A stretch of 64,000 nt of DNA from Mycolicibacterium litorale. GTDB taxonomy: Bacteria; Actinomycetota; Actinomycetes; Mycobacteriales; Mycobacteriaceae. The notes beneath the pieces are model-generated. The model was not told where the DNA came from. It made no database searches and worked only from the letters and a program-made list of their open reading frames with translations. Shown here in pieces: positions 52,095-61,464 of the stretch (positions are counted from its first letter, which is position 1; every line of letters begins with the position of its first letter). The stretch covers positions 930,001 to 994,000 of the forward strand of contig CP019882.1 in NCBI GenBank assembly GCA_002007745.1, read 5' to 3'. The position numbers were made by a program, and so were the translations under genes.

Positions 52095-54446
52095 GTGTCC
52101 GTGCCCGCATCCCTCGACGCCTCGACCGTCCGCGTCTCGGTGCGGCCGCAACCACCTGTGCGCACCAACAACTGCTCGGATCCGGCCGTCGCCGAACGGG
52201 TCACCGGCGAGTTGGACGCCATCCCTTTCCTCGGGACGCTCGGTTGCGACACCGCATCGGTCGTCGCAGGGTCCCTCGACGAGGTCGTGTTCACCTACAC
52301 GGTAGGCCGCTCCGGTATCGCCGACAGCGGCTGGCTCAAACTGTGTTTCCGGTACTACTCGGACTGGGACCTGCAGACCAGCGACCCGCAGGGGCGCGAT
52401 TACGTCTCGGCCCGTCTGGTGCAACGCTCCCGGGCCGGTGGCGCGTCCGAGCAGGGTGCCGCGACCGTGCAGCGCCTCGACATCAAGTACGACGTCAAGG
52501 GCGGCGAACGTCCTTTTCAGAAATCGATCCTCATCCACGCGATCGACGGGTATCTGCGTCCGGGTGACGTCATCGAGATCCGGCTCGGGGACCGGACGTT
52601 CGGGGGGCCCGGCACCCGGGTGCAGACATTTGTGGAAGATGATTTCCAGTTCCACCTCTTCGTCGATGCGTTAGGCACCTCGAGGATGGCGCACGCCGGA
52701 GTCTGCCGTCTGTCGATCGTGCCGGATGGTCCCGATCGCCTGGTGGTGCACGGCCCTCGGCTGGTGCGTGCGGACAGCGCGACCGTGAAACTGCGCGGCC
52801 ACCTCCAAGACCGGTGGGGCAACGTCTGCTGCAACGTGCCTGCCGCGATCCGGGCGACGGTGGGTGATACGACGGTGGCAGAGGCTGCGACGGCCGCAAC
52901 CGGGTGGGCCTGCGCCGCGCTGTCGGTTCCGGCGGGGCACGGCGACGTCGAAGTCGTCGCCGACGTGCCCGAAGTCGGTGTGCTGTCGACCACCTGCCTG
53001 CTCGACGTGATCGACGAATTGCCGGCGCCACGAGCATATTTCGCCGATCTGCACGTTCATTCCAACGACACCGTCGGCACCCAGGACACGGCATGGAATC
53101 TGGCCTTCGGCCGTGACGTCGGCGCCCTCGACGTGCTCGGCTACACCGCCAACGACTTCCAAATCACCGACCGGGCTTGGTCCGAGGTGGTCTCGGCCTG
53201 CCGCGAGGTGAGCGACGAGGGCAGTTTCGTCTGCTACCCGGGTGTCGAGTGGTGCGGGACGGCAGGTGTCGGCGGCGACCACAATGTCGTGTTCCTCGGT
53301 GCGGACACCACGCTGGCCAGGTCCCTCGAGTGGCATCAAGGCATGGCGAGCAAAGAGCTTGTGCCGCAGGCATGGCCGATCACCCGGCTCTACGCCGCCT
53401 ACGACCGCGACCCGGAATCGTATCTCCTGATCCCGCACGTCGGCGGTCGGCGCGCTGTCCTGGACTGGCATCACCCCGAACTGGAACGGTTGATCGAGGT
53501 GCATTCGGCGTGGGGAACCAGCCCATGGTTCTTCGAAGACGCACTGGCCCGGGGCTTGCGGCTGGGTGCCAGCGCCGCCAGCGATGAGCACCGGGGACGG
53601 CCCGGCGGTGGCGCACCCGGAGCGAACATCTTCGGCGCGCAAGGCGGACTCACCGGAGTGCTGGCCACCGAGCTGACCCGCGGCCCCGTCGGCCGAGCGC
53701 TGCGAGGCCGACGAACCTGGGCCACCACCGGTGCCCGCGCAGTGGCCCTGCTGCGCTCCGGTGAGCACTGGATGGGCGATGACATCGAGACGGACGCTGA
53801 GGAACTGACCGCCGACTATGCCCTCTACGGCAGCGCGGGGCTGGAGCACCTCGAGGTTCGTGACGGAACCGGGCTGCTGTGGCGGCGGGACTTCCAAGCC
53901 GAGGCCGGCCTGTCCGACACGCTGGTCCGAATCCGCTGGGGCGGCGCCCGCCACCGCGACCGCTACCGGTGGGCGACCTGGGTGGGACGTCTGCGCGTGA
54001 GCGGGGCGACCCTCCGGGCGGTGACGCCCTGGGCCGTGACGCATCCCGAGCAGTGTTTCGAGCGGGTGGTCGACGGGCTCAGCTGGCACACCGCCACATA
54101 CGGCAGTGACATCGGCGTCGTGCTGGAACTATCGGAGCTGGCCGATGCGCGATTTGATTTGTCCACCAGTGTGATCGAGGACGATCTTGCAGTGGCGGCA
54201 AGCGTCACCGGCGCCCAACTGATCGAGACCGGCGGTCATGAGGTCGTCGTCGGTGGCCTGAATCTGACGATCAGAGTGGAGCGGATCGCCGACCCGGCAC
54301 GCCTTCCGGTCAGCGCGAACGGGCGGCTGGCACTCGAAATGCCCTGCGGTGACAGTGCCGTCTATCTCCGAGCCCGGCAGGCCGACGGTCATCAACTCTG
54401 GACCAGCCCGCTTTTCGTCTCGCGGACCGCTCGGGAGTCGGCGTGA
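52095..54446 (+). CDS. PHP-superfamily metal-dependent hydrolase with N-terminal beta domains (DUF3604-like)
   Basis: 783 residues from GTG 52095; ATG 52053 is possible but would place the LysR operator right at the start codon. Residues 1-310 are beta-rich with no motif I recognise. At 318-322 comes DLHVHS, the first PHP metal motif, followed by DVLGYTANDF, VCYPGVEWCG, LLIPHVGGRR and the terminal SDEHRG. This resembles DUF3604 proteins, predicted phosphoesterases or amidohydrolases. A C-terminal beta region (residues 600-783) follows. No signal peptide. It opens the cluster with an ABC transporter 180 bases downstream, so it probably acts on what that transporter brings in. Confidence 0.75.
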   Translation: MSVPASLDASTVRVSVRPQPPVRTNNCSDPAVAERVTGELDAIPFLGTLGCDTASVVAGSLDEVVFTYTVGRSGIADSGWLKLCFRYYSDWDLQTSDPQGRDYVSARLVQRSRAGGASEQGAATVQRLDIKYDVKGGERPFQKSILIHAIDGYLRPGDVIEIRLGDRTFGGPGTRVQTFVEDDFQFHLFVDALGTSRMAHAGVCRLSIVPDGPDRLVVHGPRLVRADSATVKLRGHLQDRWGNVCCNVPAAIRATVGDTTVAEAATAATGWACAALSVPAGHGDVEVVADVPEVGVLSTTCLLDVIDELPAPRAYFADLHVHSNDTVGTQDTAWNLAFGRDVGALDVLGYTANDFQITDRAWSEVVSACREVSDEGSFVCYPGVEWCGTAGVGGDHNVVFLGADTTLARSLEWHQGMASKELVPQAWPITRLYAAYDRDPESYLLIPHVGGRRAVLDWHHPELERLIEVHSAWGTSPWFFEDALARGLRLGASAASDEHRGRPGGGAPGANIFGAQGGLTGVLATELTRGPVGRALRGRRTWATTGARAVALLRSGEHWMGDDIETDAEELTADYALYGSAGLEHLEVRDGTGLLWRRDFQAEAGLSDTLVRIRWGGARHRDRYRWATWVGRLRVSGATLRAVTPWAVTHPEQCFERVVDGLSWHTATYGSDIGVVLELSELADARFDLSTSVIEDDLAVAASVTGAQLIETGGHEVVVGGLNLTIRVERIADPARLPVSANGRLALEMPCGDSAVYLRARQADGHQLWTSPLFVSRTARESA

Positions 54447-54628
54447 CACCGGGTTTGCGATCCCGGCTCACCAGACGCCTGCACATCGATTTGCAGCGCG
54501 TCAACTCGGCTGCGTGTCGCGGCCCTCGCGGCGCCGTCTGCTGACCCGCCTTTCTCCCCCTCGCCATCGCGGCCGGCCCGGGCCGGCCATCACCCATTTC
54601 TGACACGAAATGTCCTCAAGGAGAAACC

Positions 54629-55654
54629 ATGCCTCGTCGCATGCTCATCTATCGGGCGGCGCTGACGTCGGCGTTGCTCGTTGCCGGGCTCAGCGGGTGC
54701 GGGCAGTCCACCCCCGCCAGCAGCTCCGCCGGGAACGTCACGCTTCGTCTGGGCTACCTCACCCGCATCACTCATGCCTCGGCACTGGTCGGTATCGATC
54801 AGGGCTTGTTCGCCAAGAATCTGGCCCCCGGCGTCACCCTCGAGGCGAAGCCGTTCGGGCAGGGTACCGAAGAGGTCACCGCGCTGCTATCGGGTCAGAT
54901 CGACGCCGCCTACGTGGGGCCGAACCCAGCTTTCAACGCGTGGCAGAAGTCCGCCGGGACCGCCATCAAGATCATCTCAGGATCGGCCACCGGCGGAACA
55001 TCATTTGTCGTCAAACCAGACATCCTCAGCGCCGAGGACCTGCGCGGCAAGACGTTGGCCGATCCGGCGCTGGGCGGGACATTGGACGTCAGCCTGCGGC
55101 ATTGGTTGAAGGAAAACGGCCTGCAAACCAATCCCGAGGGCGGCGGTGACGTCTTCATCAAACCCACCAAGCCCGAGTCGGCGATCATCCCCGCGTTCAA
55201 CGCAAACCAGATAGCCGGCGCAATCGAATCGGCACCGTACGACGTCCAGTTGGTCAAGTCCGGCGGGACAACGCTGTGGACGGACCCGAACACCATCACC
55301 GTGCTGGTGGTCCGCCAGGAGTTCCTCAAGGCGCATCCCGACGTTGTGAGCGGACTGCTGCGTGGCCAGGTGGCGGCCAACGACGCCATCCACGACAGCC
55401 CAAAGGTCGCCGAACAGGCCGCCAACAACACCCTCGCCAAGGCGCTGGGCAAGGGACTCGATCCGGACGTGCTGCATGCATCCTTCCAAGAGACGACCTT
55501 CACCAACGATCCCAACGCTGCGTCACTGAACGACCAAGTGCAGAAGGCGGTTTCGGTGGGTCTGCTTGAGCCGCTCAGCCTCGACGGGATCTTCGATCTC
55601 CACCTGCTCAACGAGGTGCTGGAAGCGTCCGGCAAACCACAGGTCGATGCATGA
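54629..55654 (+). CDS. Substrate-binding lipoprotein, SsuA/TauA/NrtA-type ABC transporter
   Basis: 341 residues, with AAGGAGAAACC before ATG 54629. Lipobox VAGLSGC with Cys24, so it is anchored outside the membrane. Family features: LRLGYLTRITHASALVGIDQ, GLFAKNLAPGVTLEAKPFGQ, GQIDAAYVGPNPAFNAWQKS and LRGKTLADPALGGTLDVSLR. Relatives bind aliphatic sulfonates, taurine, nitrate or thiamine precursors. The ligand is not readable. Its stop overlaps the ATPase start (ATGA). Confidence 0.9.
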   Translation: MPRRMLIYRAALTSALLVAGLSGCGQSTPASSSAGNVTLRLGYLTRITHASALVGIDQGLFAKNLAPGVTLEAKPFGQGTEEVTALLSGQIDAAYVGPNPAFNAWQKSAGTAIKIISGSATGGTSFVVKPDILSAEDLRGKTLADPALGGTLDVSLRHWLKENGLQTNPEGGGDVFIKPTKPESAIIPAFNANQIAGAIESAPYDVQLVKSGGTTLWTDPNTITVLVVRQEFLKAHPDVVSGLLRGQVAANDAIHDSPKVAEQAANNTLAKALGKGLDPDVLHASFQETTFTNDPNAASLNDQVQKAVSVGLLEPLSLDGIFDLHLLNEVLEASGKPQVDA

Positions 55655-56445
55655 CCGGCCCCGCGGGCACGGCGGTGGCCCCACCGGTTGCCCGGTCCGA
55701 GGCGGCTGTCCGCCTGACCGAAGTCTCGAAGCTCTACCGGCGGGGCCGGACGACGGTCCAGGCTCTCGACGGGATCTCCCTGATGGTGCACCCCGGTGAG
55801 GTTGTTTGCCTCGTCGGCGCCTCCGGCTGCGGCAAGAGCACTCTGCTTTCGCTGGTCGCGGGATTGGACCAACCGTCTGCAGGATCAGTGTTCACCGGGA
55901 CGGTACCGCCGGCGCTGATGTTTCAGGATGCGGCACTGTTTCCATGGCTGACCGCGGCCCGCAACGTCGAGCTGCCGCTGCGGGCTCGCGGCGTATCGAA
56001 ACGGGAGCGACGTGACCGGGTCGCAGAACTGCTGCACACGGTCCGGCTCAGCGACTTCGCCGACGCTCGGCCGCACCAGCTTTCCGGTGGAATGCGCCAG
56101 CGGGTGGCACTGGCCCGGGCGCTGGCCCAGGATGCGGACACCCTGCTGATGGACGAGCCTTTCGGGGCGCTCGACGCGATGACCCGTGATCATCTGCATG
56201 CCGAGCTCGAACGCGTCACTACCGAGTGTGGCCTGACCGTCTTGTTCGTGACTCACAACGTCGGCGAGGCGGTGCGGCTTGGCGACCGGGTGGTGCTGCT
56301 GAGCAGCCGGCCGGGCCGGGTCATCGCCGACATCGCGGTGCCCATCGAGCGACCTCGGCGAATCGACACTACCGAGGTGGCCGAGTTGGCAGCGGTCATC
56401 ACCGGCCGCCTCCACACGGCGGCAGGCCGCGATGACGCTGGCTGA
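55651..56445 (+). CDS. ABC transporter ATPase of the sulfonate/nitrate/taurine family
   Basis: 264 residues. Walker A GASGCGKSTLL, Q-loop FQDAALFPW, signature LSGGMRQRVALARALA, Walker B TLLMDEPFGALDAM and switch histidine in FVTHNVGEAV. Hydrolyses ATP to drive the permease encoded next. The start overlaps the lipoprotein stop and the stop overlaps the permease start by 14 bases. Confidence 0.95.
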   Translation: MTGPAGTAVAPPVARSEAAVRLTEVSKLYRRGRTTVQALDGISLMVHPGEVVCLVGASGCGKSTLLSLVAGLDQPSAGSVFTGTVPPALMFQDAALFPWLTAARNVELPLRARGVSKRERRDRVAELLHTVRLSDFADARPHQLSGGMRQRVALARALAQDADTLLMDEPFGALDAMTRDHLHAELERVTTECGLTVLFVTHNVGEAVRLGDRVVLLSSRPGRVIADIAVPIERPRRIDTTEVAELAAVITGRLHTAAGRDDAG

Positions 56446-57283
56446 GGTTGCGGTGCGCCCGCGCCGCAGGGTGGGCGTCGCCCCGCGACACGGGCGCACC
56501 GTGTCGGCACCGGTGCTCGGCATTGTCTCCGTTCTCGGGGCGTGGCAGCTGGTGTACGCCAGCGGGTGGAAGCCGTCGTTTGTACTTCCGAGCCCTGCAA
56601 CGGTATTGGCGGACCTATGGATACAGGCGCACCATGCGGTGCTGTGGCAGGCGATCGGGACGACGATGGGCCGTGCGGTCTGCGGATTCGGGCTGGCGCT
56701 GGTGATCGGCACGGTCGTCGGCGCCGTGGTGTCGCGTAGCCGGTTATTGCGGGAGGCTTTCGGGCCGGTCATCACCGGGCTGCAGACGATGCCGGCGATC
56801 GCCTGGTTTCCCTTCGCCATCATCTTCTTCGGCATCACCACCTCGGCAATCCTGTTCGTCATCGTGATCGGCACCGCACCTGCTATCGCCACCGGTGTCC
56901 TCGCCGGGGCCGACCACATCTCCCCGCTGCTGATGCGGTCGGCGAAATCCATGGGTCTGCGCGGAGTCGCGCTCTACCGGCACCTCATCCTGCCGGCGTC
57001 ACTGCCGATGTTCGTTGCCGGCCTCAAGCAGGGGTGGGCGTTCGCCTGGCGCAGCCTGATGTCCGGCGAACTGGTGGTGATCGTCACCAACACCGCGTCG
57101 ATCGGTGTGCTGCTGGAGAATGCGCAGAACATGTCGGACATGCCGGCGGCAATGGCGATCATGATCGTCATTCTGATCTTGGGGATCGCCATCGACGCGC
57201 TGTTCTCCCTGTTGGACAGGATGATTCGACGTCGGTGGGCCTACTGGAGGCGGCGGACGGCTGATCGCCGGCGCGCGCGCTAG
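56432..57283 (+). CDS. ABC transporter permease (SsuC/TauC-type)
   Basis: 283 residues, about six membrane helices. The EAA loop that contacts the ATPase reads MRSAKSMGLRGVALYRHLIL PASLP. GLQTMPAIAWFPFAIIFFGI is family-typical. Completes the three-gene importer. Converges on an SDR gene with four bases of overlap. Confidence 0.94.
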   Translation: MTLAEVAVRPRRRVGVAPRHGRTVSAPVLGIVSVLGAWQLVYASGWKPSFVLPSPATVLADLWIQAHHAVLWQAIGTTMGRAVCGFGLALVIGTVVGAVVSRSRLLREAFGPVITGLQTMPAIAWFPFAIIFFGITTSAILFVIVIGTAPAIATGVLAGADHISPLLMRSAKSMGLRGVALYRHLILPASLPMFVAGLKQGWAFAWRSLMSGELVVIVTNTASIGVLLENAQNMSDMPAAMAIMIVILILGIAIDALFSLLDRMIRRRWAYWRRRTADRRRAR

Positions 57284-58020
57284 GGAGTCCGGTGTGGGAC
57301 GTCGGCGATGAGGCCCCCGTCCATGACAAACTCGGCGCCCGTGGCGAAGGATGACTCGTCGCTGGCCAGGAAGACCACGAACGTCGAGACCTCGGCCGGT
57401 TCGCCGATGCGGCCCAGGGGAGCGGCAACCAGGTCGTCGGGCATGTGTGCGGTCATCGGTGTCCTGATCATGCCGGGGTGCAGCGAGTTGACCCGAATGT
57501 TGTCCGGCGCCAACTCGAGTGCGGCTGATTTCGTCAAACCGCGGATGGCCCATTTGGAAGCGACGTACCCGTGGTTTCCCGGCGTGCCGCGCATGGCCTG
57601 GATGGAGGACATGTTGATGATCGAGCCGCCGCCTGCGGCGGTCATCGGTTCGATGACCGCTTTGATGCCGAGCAGGGTGCCGGTCAGGTTCACGTCGACA
57701 ACCCGCTGCCAGCGTTCCCGTTCCAGGTTGGCCAGCCTGCGCCGGTATACGATGCCGGCGTTGTTCACCAGGACATTCAGCAGGCCAAACTCGCTGTGCG
57801 CCAAGGCTACGGCCGCTGACCAGTCATCAGGCTTGGTGACGTCGAGGTGGACATAGCGCGCGGCCTCACCGAGTTCGTCGGCCACCGCGGCACCCTCGTC
57901 GTCGAGGACATCGCCGAGCACCACGCGGGCTCCCTGGTCGACCAGCATTCGTGCATGCGCGGCACCCATTCCGCGGGCGGCACCGCTGACCAAGGCGACC
58001 TTGCCGTCGACGCGTCCCAT
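57280..58020 (-). CDS. Short-chain dehydrogenase (3-alpha/20-beta-hydroxysteroid dehydrogenase-like)
   Basis: 246 residues. Cofactor motif GKVALVSGAARGMGAAHARM, NNAG at VLVNNAGIVYRR, catalytic Ser in INMSSIQAM and YxxxK in HGYVASKWAIRG. Close in style to FabG3/Rv2002. The ending ASDESSFATGAEFVMDGG is standard. ATG 58020 (GRVDGKVAL) is preferred to in-frame codons up to 58098. It reduces or oxidises a ketone/alcohol with NAD(H); the substrate is uncertain. Confidence 0.92.
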   Translation of the reverse strand: MGRVDGKVALVSGAARGMGAAHARMLVDQGARVVLGDVLDDEGAAVADELGEAARYVHLDVTKPDDWSAAVALAHSEFGLLNVLVNNAGIVYRRRLANLERERWQRVVDVNLTGTLLGIKAVIEPMTAAGGGSIINMSSIQAMRGTPGNHGYVASKWAIRGLTKSAALELAPDNIRVNSLHPGMIRTPMTAHMPDDLVAAPLGRIGEPAEVSTFVVFLASDESSFATGAEFVMDGGLIADVPHRTP

Positions 58021-58124
58021 GCGCGGCACGGTACCGGCCTGCCGAGCAGAAAGCATCACCCCGGCTGAGCGGATTTTGAGGTGAACGACACCGTCCACCG
58101 TCGTCGCGGCGATAGGGTGCGGCT

Positions 58125-58913
58125 GTGCTCGAGGTGATCGCCAAGGGTGAGGCGACGAAGGCGCATCCCGTCCCCCTGCTATTCGTCCACGGTGCGTTCC
58201 ACGGTGCCTGGTGTTGGGACGAGCATTTCCTGGACGACTTCGCCCGGCGCGGCTATCACGCGCTGGCGCTCGATCTGCGCGGCCACGGGGCCAGTCCGTT
58301 GTCGACCCCGATCAACTCCTGCACCGTTGTCGACTACGTCGAAGACGTGCACGCCGTGGCCGGCCGACTGCCCGTGCCACCGGTGGTCATCGGCCATTCG
58401 ATGGGCGGTTTCGTGGTGCAGAAGTACCTCGCGGAGCACCCGGCACCCGCCGCCGTCCTGCTCGCCTCGGCGCCCCCGACCGGAATCGGACCGGCCACGG
58501 TGCGGGTGGCCCGTCGCCATTGGCGAGACTCGCTGCGCACCAGGTCGTTGAGCAGGCCACTGGACTTCTTTGCCGCACCTGGTGTTTCACGAGCGACGTT
58601 CTACAACTCGGCCACCCCTGGAGGGATCGTCGCAGCCAACACCGCGCGGCTCGGCCCAGAGAGCACCCGAGTGCTCTACCGGGACCTGCTCTACCGGGAC
58701 CTGGCCCGGCCCAAGAAGGTCGACACCCAGATACTGGTGCTCGGCGCTGAACTCGACGGCTTCTTCACCCCGCGCGAGGTGGCCGCCACCGCCCGGGCCT
58801 ATCGAACCCGCGCCGAGATGTTCGCCCGGATGGGACACAACATGATGCTGGAACCAGGCTGGGAGGCCGTCGCCGACCGGATCGACCAGTGGTTGGTGGC
58901 GACGTTGCGGTGA
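58125..58913 (+). CDS. Alpha/beta-hydrolase
   Basis: 262 residues from GTG 58125. Oxyanion segment LLFVHGAFHGAWCWDEHF, nucleophile elbow VIGHSMGGFVVQKY, acid in LGAELDGFFTP and His in RMGHNMMLEP. Likely an esterase or lipase-type enzyme of the cytoplasm. Divergent from the SDR, about 100 bases apart. The substrate is unknown. Confidence 0.9.
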   Translation: MLEVIAKGEATKAHPVPLLFVHGAFHGAWCWDEHFLDDFARRGYHALALDLRGHGASPLSTPINSCTVVDYVEDVHAVAGRLPVPPVVIGHSMGGFVVQKYLAEHPAPAAVLLASAPPTGIGPATVRVARRHWRDSLRTRSLSRPLDFFAAPGVSRATFYNSATPGGIVAANTARLGPESTRVLYRDLLYRDLARPKKVDTQILVLGAELDGFFTPREVAATARAYRTRAEMFARMGHNMMLEPGWEAVADRIDQWLVATLR

Positions 58914-58980
58914 GATCGCTGGTGTAGTGCCGCTGCTGAACGGGAATGCCGGAGCCAACCACGGATACTAGGAGGCGCGC

Positions 58981-59211
58981 ATGCTGCACGGCGTTGTGCT
59001 CGCGGCCAGCGACAACATTGAAGCGGCGGGGTTCATCTTGCGCGGCATCAAAGGCATCTTCGTCGCCATCGGCAGCATCATCGCCGCCGTCATCTGCGCC
59101 GTGATCGCGGGTGTGAAGGGCCGAAACCCGTTCGGCTGGGGGATCCTGGGTTTGTTCTTCAGCATCCTGACGCTCATCGTGATCATCGTGATTCCGAGTA
59201 AGAAGTCCTGA
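58981..59211 (+). CDS. Small membrane protein, function unknown
   Basis: 76 residues after ACTAGGAGGCGCGC, a strong ribosome site. Two hydrophobic segments: IFVAIGSIIAAVICAVIAGV and WGILGLFFSILTLIVIIVIP, separated by KGRNPFGWG, ending in a basic SKKS. Follows the hydrolase by 67 bases. Confidence 0.75.
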   Translation: MLHGVVLAASDNIEAAGFILRGIKGIFVAIGSIIAAVICAVIAGVKGRNPFGWGILGLFFSILTLIVIIVIPSKKS

Positions 59212-59219
59212 TTTCGGCG

Positions 59220-59810
59220 TCAGGCCCGAAAGCCTGTCAGCACTGCTCGCACTCCGAGTTCCCAGCGATGGTTGACCGACTCTGGCGTGGTGCCCAACCA
59301 GCGGCCAGCCTCCTGAACGGCTAAACCCTGTGCGAGCGCGAGTAATACGTGGGCGATGTCCACCGGATCACCGGTCAACACGTCCGCCTCGACGCAGCGG
59401 CGCACTTTGCCGACCACAATCTCGCGAACCGTCGGCGCCGTTGCCATTTCCTCCGGGCCGGGGTCCAGGTCCTGGAAGGGCCGGCTGAACATCACCCGGG
59501 CCAGCGGAGGATAGTCCAGGCAGAACCGGCGGAACACCGGAATCAGCGCCCCGACATCGGCTAGCGAATCCTCGGTCTCGGGCAGGGTGGTCAGCTCACG
59601 GCCCAACCGTCGAAACCCCTCGAAGAACACCGCCCGTAGCAGGCCGGCCTTGTCGGAGAACAGTTCGTAGACGGCGGGCACGGAGGTTCCGGCGCGCTCG
59701 GCCACCCGTCGGGTGGTGAAGCCGGACATGCCGTCCTCGCACAGCGTGCTCACCGCCACGTCGACCACACGGTCGCGCAGCTCGGGTGTGCGCTGCTTGA
59801 CCCTGGGCAC
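59220..59810 (-). CDS. TetR-family transcriptional regulator
   Basis: 196 residues from GTG 59810. N-terminal HTH: TRRVAERAGTSVPAVYELFS DKAGLLRAVF. The ligand-binding C-terminal domain is unspecific. Three bases separate it from the crotonase stop on the same strand, so the two are one transcript. It may regulate that gene and be feedback-controlled by an acyl-CoA. Confidence 0.92.
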   Translation of the reverse strand: MPRVKQRTPELRDRVVDVAVSTLCEDGMSGFTTRRVAERAGTSVPAVYELFSDKAGLLRAVFFEGFRRLGRELTTLPETEDSLADVGALIPVFRRFCLDYPPLARVMFSRPFQDLDPGPEEMATAPTVREIVVGKVRRCVEADVLTGDPVDIAHVLLALAQGLAVQEAGRWLGTTPESVNHRWELGVRAVLTGFRA

Positions 59811-59813
59811 GGA

Positions 59814-60512
59814 CTAGGACAGCCCGAACTCGGAGGCGATGTTGTCGATCCCGGCCCGCATCGCATCCAACGTGGCCTGGCGCGCCCGCAGCTTGCTGGC
59901 CAGGTGGGCGCCCGCGCTCAGCGCGGTGAACTCCCGAGCGGCCTCCTCGGCGCGGGAGAGCACCAGATCGTTCATGGCGATCTCGTCGACCCAACCGCCC
60001 GCCAGCGCCGTCTCGCCCAGAAATGTCCGGGCCAGACCCACCGCCTGCTGGTATGCCGACGGCGTGAGCCGCAGTCGCATCACCTCCAGCGCGGGGTAGG
60101 GCAGCACCATCCCAATGGCGACTTCGTTGGCCTGAAAGTTGTAGGTGGGTCCGGCAATTCGGTGGTCGGTGCTGCACGCCAGGAAGGAGCCCATGGCGAT
60201 CGCGTGACCGGTGATGGCGGCGACCACCGGCTTGGGGAACGACAGCAGGCGGTGGGACAGGTTGAATCCGGCCTGCAGCATGTCGATGGAAGCCTGGATG
60301 TCACCGGAACGGAACACCTTGAGGTCGAAGCCGCCGCTGAACACCCGGTCGTTGCCGGCGATGACCACCGCGCCCGCGTCCTCGGCCTCGGCGCGGTCCA
60401 GTGCGCTGTTGATCTCGCTCAGCATGCCCGGACCGAGCACGTTGACCTTGCCGTCGTCCAAGGTGATCACAGCGATCGCGTCATCTTTGCGATAGCTCAC
60501 CGGCCCGCTCAT
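59814..60512 (-). CDS. Enoyl-CoA hydratase/isomerase (crotonase) family protein
   Basis: 232 residues, rather short for the family. Crotonase fold: oxyanion segments FSGGFDLKVFRSGD and TGHAIAMGSFLACSTDHRIA. The second catalytic region reads QANEVAIGMVLPYPALEVMR, with one Glu kept. Hydration of a 2-enoyl-CoA or isomerisation is expected. Operon with the TetR gene. ATG 60512. Confidence 0.87.
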   Translation of the reverse strand: MSGPVSYRKDDAIAVITLDDGKVNVLGPGMLSEINSALDRAEAEDAGAVVIAGNDRVFSGGFDLKVFRSGDIQASIDMLQAGFNLSHRLLSFPKPVVAAITGHAIAMGSFLACSTDHRIAGPTYNFQANEVAIGMVLPYPALEVMRLRLTPSAYQQAVGLARTFLGETALAGGWVDEIAMNDLVLSRAEEAAREFTALSAGAHLASKLRARQATLDAMRAGIDNIASEFGLS

Positions 60513-60592
60513 GCGTGCTCCTTCGTCGTGGCGGAAACGTTCGTACCGACGTTACGTAACGAAGTTCCGAATGCCAAGGGGCAATCTGTCGG

Positions 60593-61372
60593 TCAGCCGT
60601 GCCGGGGCAGTCGCACGACCTCGGTGGGGTGGTCGTACTCGTTGCGACGCCACCTGGCCCGGGTCTCCTCGGCGGCGCGCTTCATCCGGTCGATCTCGGT
60701 GCGCAGGACGTCGACCCGAGTCTCCTTGCTGGCGAAATGGAAGTAGTCGAGCATGTTGCGCAGCAGCTCGAGCTTCTCGCGCTCGCGCTTTGCCATGTCA
60801 TGACCGGTCATCAACTCCACCCGGCGCACCGGCTGCAGGGTCTCCCAGTCCAGGGTGACCTTGGTGCGGTACTGCTTGCGTCTGCGCCCGAAGGTCTTGC
60901 TCCACCACCCCTGCGGCTCGGGGCGGTCGTAGTAGGTGACCAGCCCGTCGAAGCGCGACTCGATCGATGAGCCGAACTGGCTGCGATCCAACGCCGAATC
61001 CCACACCGTGCGCCATTCCTGAGCCGGTGCTAGTTCCGGAATATTCTGCGGCAGAGGCAGTTCCACGATGTCGGCAAAGCCGTCTTCGATGTGCTCGTAA
61101 CGGGCTACCGTCGGCGGCTTCTGGAAGGCGAACCCGACGTCGTAGGCGGCCGTGCTGCCGTAGTTGCGCACCGCCAGCTCGATGACATGCCAGTCCGCGG
61201 CGTGCGGTTCCATGAACATCGTGACGTGCGGTCGCAACTGCTTGACGGTGTTGTGTTGTTGTCGACGGATCTGCCGATGCGCGTACAGCAGCGCCGCCAA
61301 GCCCAGCAGCACTGCTGCCCAGGCGGCTACCGCCAGCCACGATCCGGCCCGACTCCGGTTACATCTCCCCAC
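60593..61372 (-). CDS. Membrane-anchored hypothetical protein
   Basis: 259 residues. One N-terminal membrane helix (AGSWLAVAAWAAVLLGLAAL), then a beta-rich segment (HVIELAVRNYGSTAAYDVGF) followed by a basic linker and a charged helical C-terminus (KREREKLELLRNMLDYFHFA, RTEIDRMKRAAEETRARWRR) that could be a coiled coil. No family recognised. Confidence 0.7.
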   Translation of the reverse strand: MGRCNRSRAGSWLAVAAWAAVLLGLAALLYAHRQIRRQQHNTVKQLRPHVTMFMEPHAADWHVIELAVRNYGSTAAYDVGFAFQKPPTVARYEHIEDGFADIVELPLPQNIPELAPAQEWRTVWDSALDRSQFGSSIESRFDGLVTYYDRPEPQGWWSKTFGRRRKQYRTKVTLDWETLQPVRRVELMTGHDMAKREREKLELLRNMLDYFHFASKETRVDVLRTEIDRMKRAAEETRARWRRNEYDHPTEVVRLPRHG

Positions 61373-61464
61373 AGATCCGCGAGATCACTCGCGTTTCCCA
61401 TCCACCGGGTATATCACGGCAAAGCAACGGCTTCAGTATTGACGAAGGCGAAAGTTGTTGTTGT

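Noticed and set aside
52671..54089. 472-residue minus-strand open frame over the PHP gene
   Set aside because: No motifs; the opposing frame carries the metal-binding signature.
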